64,000 nucleotides of DNA. Origin: Euglena gracilis (Eukaryota > Euglenida > Euglenophyceae > Euglenales). Position numbers and translations under genes: made by a program. Position 1 is the first letter of the stretch. Every line of letters begins with the position of its first letter. Positions 55,900-64,000 of this stretch are shown piece after piece. Where the stretch lies: NCBI GenBank assembly GCA_039621445.1, contig CP154957.1:23024761-23088760 (forward strand). Direction: 5' to 3'. The notes beneath the pieces were generated by a model that was given only the letters and a program-made list of their open reading frames with translations, had not been told where the DNA came from and did no database searches.

Positions 55900-58760
55900 T
55901 AAACGTTTGTATTCCCTCACAGTTTTCTGGGCAGTCATTATTTCATGGGAGGATTCGAACAGAACTTTTAAGGACATTTGAGGGGCAGGAACAGGTCTGC
56001 CATGACCCCCCCCTTATGAGGTGCAATACCTTCTTGCTGGCTCCTTTTTATCCGCTGGGGAATGCCGGCCTGCAGTTCCCTGTGGGGCGGCACCCCTGGA
56101 TGTAATGTGTCTGTGGTTGTCAAAGGCCACATCACTGGGGCTCTTTCCACTGGACGCCCCATCTCTGGGGTCACCACTGGCCCTGCCACAGGGCTGCTCA
56201 AAGACAGGCTTTCCCCCTTCTTTTGACCTGTGGGGGAAAGCCTGTGTTGTCTGCAGTGGGAAGGTATATATAAGGCTGTGCTTCCTGGGTTGATTATCTT
56301 TGGGGAGGGAAGTCTGAGCCAATCTTTGGCCTCCCCCCACTCAACGGCTGATGTGGTGTGGCTGGTCTTGCATGTGGTGGAATCCACTGACCTTCAGGTC
56401 CACCTGACATCCAGGCCACCAGTTAACAGGGCAGGGGGTCAAACTTCAAGGCAATGGCAGCCATCATTCAATAGGGCACGGTGCCCAGTTTAAGGGACAT
56501 GGAAGCCAGGATCCCAGTCTGAGCCCACGTCCTGTAGAATGATGGCTGCCATAGCCATGTTGAGGAGGGTCTCCACATTTCTGACTTGAACCCTTTGGAT
56601 TTGTGATTTCCCCTGCCATGATGGTCGGGATGTGAAGGGGGGGGGGGGTAGTTTGAGTGCCCATTCTTGGCCTGGACCCAGTGTCTCACTTTTGACCTTT
56701 CTGGCATTGAACTTTTCAAAACTTCCAGCACAGCACAAGCAAAGACAGGACTTCTTGGAGGTTCAATCAGTGACCCACGTAATCAGTGTAAGCATTTTGC
56801 CCCCTACAGAACAATTGGCATTCTTCAATGGCTGTGCAATCCTGAATTAGGAATTGCAGACTTGGCGAATCCTTTCTTCAGATAAGTAGATGTCTAAAAA
56901 TTGTTTTTCGCAAAATAATTTAAATTTTAAGGATTAAATATTTTTTAAAGTTTTTATCCTAACACCCCCTTCCTTCAGAACATTCCTTGGAATGTCAATT
57001 GGCATTCGCAGGTCAAATTTGCCAAGTCGAAATTCCAACCTCGCCCTGATCTGCCCGCCCCCCCCCCATGTGCCCGAATTGTCACCCCCCCTGGGCAGTC
57101 ATCCCTGGGCCCTGAGGGGGGCCAACAAAAATGTACCCTGGAGGCAATTCGGACAATCATGAAAAGGGGATCCTGATTTTTGTGCCCAGAAATGGGCAGC
57201 CAAAAAAACGGGACTGTGGGCAAAATCTGGGCAAGGCGGAAAATCTTCAGCTCCAAATGTCTTTATCCACTGGTCAGTTATGTGCCCTGCCGTACTTCTG
57301 TGCCCGTGCGGGCAAAACAGAGTACCCCCCCCCTTTGTGCCCTGACCCTTCCCCAACTGGGCAATGACATCCATCTCTTTGGTGCCTGCCCTGTTAAGGG
57401 AAATCTGGGCAAATCAAAAGGGGAAAACCCAAAAGCAAAGTGCCCTGCAGGGCAAATCTCTACCAATGGTGGCTGGGCAATCACAAACCAAACCAGGAAA
57501 ATGCTTACACTTGAATTGCAATGAAATCGCAGCAAACACACATGGTTCAGCGCACAGGGAATGGCTTCAGCGGCTCCTCCTTCTTCCTCTTCTTAGATTG
57601 TAATCTTCTGATTCGTCTTTCCTTGGATGTCTCTTTTTGTTTCATCTTGTCTTCAGATTCATTGACTTCTTCTTCAGCAGCTTGCACAGCAACTTCCACT
57701 CTTGGAATGATTGCAATCTCCTCCACTTCAGCCGCCTGAACACCAACAGATTGTACAGATGAAATTGCCATGGCAGGGCTCTTCTGCTGCTGCAGAACTT
57801 CCAAAGCCCTGAAAACATACTCTTGCGACACAGGATGTACATGGTGATCAGCTTCACCTTCAATCACAGTCCTTGGACAGCAGTGGACCCCAATCTGTCC
57901 ACATCTGCAGCTGCTGGACTGCATCTTCTGTACCCATTCTGTCATGGCTGTGGTCCATCTTCCCAGTCCATCCTTCAGCATCTTTCTGGACACTTCCTTA
58001 ATGACATCTGGGCTGACCAAGCCCGGGAGCTGACTGATTGTACAGGGTGTACACTGATTGTTTGAGTGCCCATTCTTGGCCTGGACCCAGTGTCTCACTT
58101 TTGACCTTTCTGGCATTGAACTTTTCAAAACTTCCAGCACAGCACAAGCAAAGACAGGACTTCTTGGAGGTTCAATCAGTGACCCACGTAATCAGTGTAA
58201 GCATTTTGCTCCCTACAGAACAATTGGCATTCTTCAATGGCTGTGCAATCCTGAATTAGGAATTGCAGACTTGGCGAATCCTACAGTAGTCTGCCAGACC
58301 CGACTTCATACCCCCAGGAGTGTCTTGGTGGATGATTTTGATGGGCCCCCATGACCAAATCACCATTGCCCGTAGTGGGCCGTGAACTTTTGATTTTTAT
58401 GTCTCCTCTCTCTGGCCACAAGTGTCCAGGGTCCATGGACGTCACAGAAGTTTTTTTGAGAATTGGAAATATCTGATGAATTGGGGGCGGAAGGGTTGCG
58501 AAGACCGCGGGCTGACGTTTTGCCCCTGCCCCATCAGGTTCTCCAGATGCTCCTGCTGGAGAACTGCTCCTCGGCCTTTTCCAGCGTCTGCTTTCTGCCT
58601 TGAACTTCTTTATTTTTCCTGTTGACAGCATGACAATTTTTCCAACACTTCTTTCATTGAAGTCCGTTGAATGCTTGCTTGGTTTTTAAATCTGCTCGTA
58701 TTGGTTGATGACAGAACTCGTAGAATTGAACGTCTTTCTCCTTGAATTCGAAGGGGAAAA
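55900..58760 (-). other. Unidentified element with duplicated 225 bp ends and one ORF
   Basis: 56651-56872 and 58056-58280 are near-identical direct repeats. A minus-strand ORF (58140-57547, 197 codons) starts inside the right repeat (MLEVLKSSMPERSKVRHWVQ) and ends in a K/E/R-rich tail. The same start occurs in the left repeat but breaks soon after. I do not recognise the protein. LTR-like ends of a degenerate retroelement are possible. Between the repeats, 56980-57530 has many CP-C and GQ words but is interrupted by stops. Confidence 0.4.
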
Positions 58761-59679
58761 TTAGGAATCAGTCAACTCCGACAACAAATGCAGTAAGAAG
58801 CACCCCCGCGCACACACAAACACCTGAACAGAACAGGCGGCAAGGAAAGCAGGACCTCACCATCTCGCAGTATGGAGCCCAACTAGTTTACCCAAATAAC
58901 GGGCCAGGGGGAAAGGTCAGAAAGGTAGTGCCAGTAAAGGGCAGCCCGCCCTGGTATTTGGGAGGGAGTTTACTTAGTGCGGAAAAATCAGAGTAACAAA
59001 AAGACTTTCCCAGATTCCCGAACCAAAGCACAGGGAGAAGAGGGGAAAATGTTACGGTCTGCGTCCGCACCTCCAGATTCTTCAGCTTCCGCGGCCACCA
59101 TTCCTGGTCGCCCACGGCCAAATGGTCTCGATTTTTAGTCCACACAATGGATCGTTTGTCGGGGCTTGGATTCCCGCCTGATGCCGTTATTCTACTTGAT
59201 TTTGAGGATTTCCAAATTGCCCTTTGACAAACACCCCGCAGCGAAGCATCAAGGCCGGAAGTGGAAGATCAATTCTCAGATGTAGAAGGACCAGGAGACA
59301 CTCGACCAAGAAAAAAAATCCAAAAGAGCTCGGTGTCGACTGTAAAGCACGTCCAAACAGCACCTCCAGCGAGCAAGGTGGTCTCAGTAGGCAAAATGCG
59401 AAGCTCGCAGCGTCTCTTATTAACGACTTGACGCTCGCTGTCCTGGGAAATGCCACGGCACCCAATTTTAGTGCAAACTGGTTCCCTGTAAAGACAAAAT
59501 ACGGAGCCCGAGGTGCGCTGTGTGCCCCCTCAGGGAAACGGGCGTGGAAACGAGGGGAGCGCTCAAAAGACCGCGATCAGCAGAAAAACGGTGGCCAGGA
59601 GGTGGGGAGAGAGCAGAAAAAAAGGAAACGCCACAGAGTGTGAGCAACCAACCCTAGGAGGCGGCATTGAACACGACCT

Positions 59680-62600
59680 CTCGTACTCCCTCGAGGCAAA
59701 CCGACCAGGGAGGAAGTGACACCGAGTGCGAAGCACAAAGACCTTGTGATGCCATGCCTTGTTCGCCGGCGGTTTTGTTTGTATTATTTTGGTGCGCTGG
59801 GAAAGGAGGTCCCGCATAGTGCCACTCGCCAGCGTTGGTTGACGATGCTGCTCCGACATGGCACGTGTCCCTTGGGGGGGTCTTGCCCCTTCTCTGCCAC
59901 CCTGGCCCCCATTTTTTGCCCGACGGCTTTTGAACACAAATTTTCCTTTACCGGCACATCATTAAATGAAAGGTGCTTATTTCTGGCACTGGTGTATGGA
60001 CACAACCCTTTCCAACTTGTGGAATTTCTGGCCTTTACGCTACGTTTTGATGTAGGGTACCCTACCAAACATACTGGTGGTTTTTTTTTACCTGTGCCAG
60101 GTCTGAGAATCTGTATAAACAGAGGACTCGTGAGCAAAAAATAAGTTGTGTACGCAATGTAAGAATATCAGTGGGCATAGGCACCTTTGCCAGCCCAAAG
60201 AGAGATTGGGTAAGGATCCCAAAAAGCCCCATAATTCTCCGGATTTTGGTTCGAAAGCATCTTGTGGGGGGGTCAACAGTGTGTGGAATCTCAGTCTACC
60301 AAACCCAGGAATCAAAAACATAGCACTGTATGCATTACGGGGTTAGGCCTTGGAAAATTGGAATAATTGAAATGAAGCGTCAGCCACTTGGTGTGTGGTA
60401 GCTTCAGGGGGGGGGTACCCCCATGTGCTCCAAAATAACCCACAGAAGCGTAAAGGCACTTTGGTACCGGTTTAAAATTGGGTTTCTTCCCAGTAAATCG
60501 TTAATGGTTTGAACCTTAAATTGTTTTCCCTCTAGATTTGCCTGAGCAAATCGTGCAAAGAAAGGGCAACCTGGGGGCCTTGGGGGTGGCGTTCGTTCCC
60601 TCCTGAAATTGGTGAACATACCCATGTCGGGGGTGATTTTCAGGCAGGGATTCCCTCGAACTTCAATTTTTAATCACTGGGTCCACCATGTGGCTGACTC
60701 CCAGTAGGGGGTGACCATCAAAACTCTGGTGTGGGGAAACATTTCAACCTGTGCGGGAACTTCTTAATAATTGACAAGGGGTGGTTGCATAAAGATCCCC
60801 CATATGCGCCCACTACTGTGGCCTCCCAGTGGAGCCACAAATTTTGCTAATTTTTTTGTTGTCTGGAGCGGTAAAAAAAAAATGTTTCTAAATCTATGAC
60901 ATTTTAGAAAATCTTCCTTAGCCAGTGAAAAAGTTGTGGGTCTAAAGAGTAATCCCCGCTGTCCATTTCCCATCTGCTTATGGGGACTCCCAGGCATTCT
61001 TTGGAAGGCACCAGCTGACTTGGTGGTTTACTTGGTGCTCTATGCACCATTTGAAAAATGGTTTTAGGATTTTTTTGAAGGGGCCTCTCAACCCCCTCCC
61101 TTCGTCAGGTAATAATTATTACCTGATTGTCGACCGGCAAAGAAAATATTTCTCCAGGTTTGCTCAAACTTTTCACAGTGCTGATTGCTGCACTGAGCTC
61201 CTTTACGTTTATGCACAAAATGGAGTCCTTTCTCCAAAATTCCTGCACAATTTCTCCTGTGTAAATGTCCAACCCCACCAGGCATGGGTGCTGCTGTCTG
61301 AGTGCAACTCTCTGGTTGCATTTTGGCGGAAGGGTCTGCCCCCCTGGTTTCCAGCAGAAATTTGATTTCCCTTAATTGAAATTTGACTCCCTTAATTATT
61401 TCCTGGGTCCTTTGAGTCTGAGGGGGCTGATGACTTTGCCACCAGAAAATTTGCCAGGGCATCGGTAAAAGCACTTAAGAAGGGCAGGGCCATTAGATTG
61501 CACCTAATTTGGCCCAAAATGGCACCCAGCTGCCTTTTGAACATGTAATCCATTTTTACAGTTCTCCCCATCTCCCTTATTATGGTTTTGACTTTCTGGG
61601 GGGCACTTGCAATTTCCCTTCTTGGAAGTTTGTTGAAAACCCAGATGGGTTACCACTTGGGTGGGCTGTAGGGTGTATTTTTTCACATGTATTTTGAACC
61701 CTGATTTTAATAAACCCTTGACGCCTGTGGCCATGTCATGTTGCAAAATGTTTTGTGTGGGGGCCGCCAGTGAAACGTCGTCCAGGTAAATAAATACCTG
61801 GATGCCCCCTTTTCTTCACAGCTTTTCGAATGTTTTCATCACTGACATGAAAACTTGGGGCATTACATTTATCTCAAAGCAGCCTGCTTGAAATTCCCAG
61901 GTCCGCCCCCCCCCCCTACCTGATGTCTTAGGAACGGTCTTAGGGCTGGCTTTACGTGAATATGGAAATAGTCATCCTTCAACTCTATTTTTGCTGCACA
62001 GTGGCCTTTCTCCAAAGCTTGAAAAATGTGCTGGATGTGATCCAGTTTGAAAGGTTTTACTTGAAATTGCTGATTGAAATTTCCGGCAATCGCTGATCAT
62101 TCTCCGTTTTTTTGTTCCCCCTTCTGGTTTTCAAATTAAAAACCATGGGATTAAATGTTGGATATCTGAATTCCCCGCCTTTTTTACAGAACAAGCTTTC
62201 TCGTAGTCCAGCAGAACTTTATCTGCCTGTTTCAGGACCAAATTGGTTCTGGGTTTTGGGTGGGTAAACAATTTGTGGGTCCTACCCAGGGGGTTGGATG
62301 CCATTTTTGATCAGCTGGCAGGTTGAAGGGGAGGGGGGCATTTTTATGCCACCATTTCAGACCTTTTTAAAGCCTGTGGTGTAGAGGGGGTGTCTCCCCA
62401 TTTTCCGTCAATGCAATTTTCCCCCCCAATCATGTGATTTTCTGGGGGCTGGGTGGGGAGTGTTGGACATTTCACCCCTAGTGCCCTCAGGGATTGAGTG
62501 CTCTGTAATGGCTGCTGGGTCCACCTTTTCATTGGTGTTGTCAAGTAACATACCATAGGGGCCCGTTTTTGGGTCTCCCCTTGTTTTGACTTGCCCCTGA

Positions 62601-63900
62601 AATGGGCATTGAGGAAGAAACTTGAGGGGGGGTTTCCCCCTTGTTGTCACATGCCCCTCTGGGGGCCTCCTCCTGGGCCTGCCATTGGCGCAGTATATTG
62701 AAATCCCCTGTTGGGCGACAATCGTTTAGCTTCTGGGGTTTCCCCCCTTCTGACAGTTGGCCGCAATGGCCTTGAAAATGTTGGTCTTGAGCATCGTGAT
62801 TGGACCCGGGGCCTTGATACCAATTCTGGCCCACTGGTCCTCCTGAAACTTTGATTGTCCCCATTGACTCGTCTTTGATCTGGTACACCAAGCCCAATGA
62901 AAATCTTTGGGGGCCTTTGAGGACTGCCAAGCCGACTGAAAATCTTGAGGGTTTCTTGCGGCCCCACCCTTGACCCCTGGGTGGTTATGTGAATGAGAAA
63001 GGGTGGGGGGATGTTTGACCTTTTCTGCCCCTCCAATGGGCTTTGAGGCCTTGGTGCAGATGGCTTCCTTTTCCTTTGTTCCACCGACTTCTGTTGGCGA
63101 GAATACCGTAATGGCCAGTTGTGCCTTCATGGCCTGTGCGGTTTTGGCTTGCTTCCACAGCCCTGCTTGAGCAGTATGTCTTGGATTGCTGGCCCCAGGA
63201 CACTGGCCTCAGGGACGCAGTGGGCTGCCGCCTGTTGCCTCTGCCGCCTTCGGAATCGTCTGACCACTGTCGGCCCGGGTCCGTGGCCATTGCTTTAGGG
63301 GGTTTGGTTTGTGAAATTATCTTTTGGTGAAATTACTTTTGGGGAGGGGGAAGCCACGTTTCGCCACAGTCGAACCGCGCCTTCCGGTTGTCCAGCATCT
63401 GCCTCTGCTGCCGCTCCCTGTCGAATGTCTCCAGCGCTATTCGTCTTGGAAGTCGCTCCTTTTCAGCGACACCCTTCAAAACCCGTCAGTAATCTGAGGT
63501 TCTAATTTGAGGTTCTCAAAAACGCATCTTTCTCTGAATAATTCTAAATTTGGCAGTATTGGCTGTCTTCTTCTTTTTCCAACTGACTTCCTGTCTTCTG
63601 GGCGCCGAAGGGGAAATGAGGGATCAGCCAACTCCGGCAGAAGCGGCACTAAGCGGTACCCTCTGAACCCACCTAAAGATTCCACAAAACACCGCCGGCG
63701 AGCAAGGCATGGCCTCACAAGGGTAAGGGGGGCCCGAGGTGTCCCAACCAAAACCGCCACTGCCGGCGAACAAAGCATGGGTCCAGTGGTTTGTGGTCAT
63801 GGGTCTTCGCCCTCGGTGCCCCTTCCTCCCTGGCTGGTTTTGAGGGAGAACAACGCACGAATGAACGAACGAACGAACGAACAGCAGCACATTCACATAA
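59680..63900 (-). mobile_element. Degenerate DIRS-like retrotransposon copy on the minus strand
   Basis: Read on minus from about 63850, it has family end sequence (GCACCGAGGGCGAAG, CACCGCCGGCGAGCAAGGCA), then the gag-like region (63300-62340) and PFNLPADQKWH (about 62320). Reverse transcriptase follows with FQAGCFEINVMPQVF, FIYLDDVSLAAP (about 61800-61765) and VVTHLGF with LQVPPRKVK. The RNase H end is at about 60970-60800, and the recombinase start at about 60600-60060 includes SRVLCLYRFSDLAQV. It jumps from FHLMMC to the KFVFKS region near 59940, so the HxxR and Tyr part of the recombinase is deleted. Many frameshifts are present. Confidence 0.72.
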
Positions 63901-64000
63901 TTGCCGAAACGGCATGTCTTTCATATTTCCCGACGTTCAGCAATACTTGATGAGGGGTGCCAGTGAAAAGAGCAAAGCAGGACGGATCCGTCCTGCGGTG

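Noticed and set aside
56980-57530. Zinc-ribbon-like protein with repeated CP-C words
   Set aside because: Stops interrupt each frame and no consistent spacing of Cys pairs holds.

Overview
This is a nuclear genome window from a eukaryote with large, repeat-rich, intron-rich DNA. The best fit is a euglenid (Euglena-like). Coding exons are short and GC3-rich. They are separated by two kinds of intron: ordinary GT-AG introns, and many introns without GT-AG. In the second kind, CAG at intron positions +4 to +6 is complementary to CTG at -8 to -6. This is the rule I know for euglenid nonconventional introns. Applying it here gives in-frame protein joins and restores conserved motifs at about 18 junctions in four genes. 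TTAGGG-type repeats and AG acceptors close to the start codons (possible spliced-leader sites) agree with Euglenozoa. The assignment is inferred and was not tested by any search.

Layout, 1-23 kb: an unidentified + strand gene (806 to at least 11,099) encodes acidic, coiled-coil and beta-propeller-like segments. Its introns carry microsatellites (6.5-7.0 kb), small foldback elements and a composite element with a telomere-like array (9.7-10.5 kb). From 13.46 to 21.72 kb lies an 8.2 kb satellite block bounded by inverted repeats and a perfect 10 bp direct repeat.

23-48 kb: three + strand genes follow. They are an RBM45-like four-RRM RNA-binding protein (23,136-31,099), a METTL21/Methyltransf_16-type methyltransferase (35,405-40,564, assembling to 233 codons) and a leucine-rich-repeat protein (about 43,362-47,631, 344 codons assembled). 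Their introns hold foldback elements, GC-rich hairpin clusters, a tRNA-like sequence and dinucleotide repeats.

48-64 kb: a graveyard of DIRS-like retrotransposons (tyrosine recombinase plus reverse transcriptase and RNase H). One degenerate copy is on + (about 48.7-53.7 kb) and one on - (about 63.9-59.7 kb), with partial and rearranged copies between. No host gene is supported here.

The most interesting system is the nonconventional introns themselves. Several have terminal inverted repeats (consensus near CAGGGCTGAACGGGAA) and sit between 8 bp target-site duplications, and removing the element plus one duplication copy restores the reading frame. Related elements with about 8-12 bp duplications also sit inside introns as ordinary inserts. 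The introns therefore look like spliced-out, MITE-like DNA transposons (introners).
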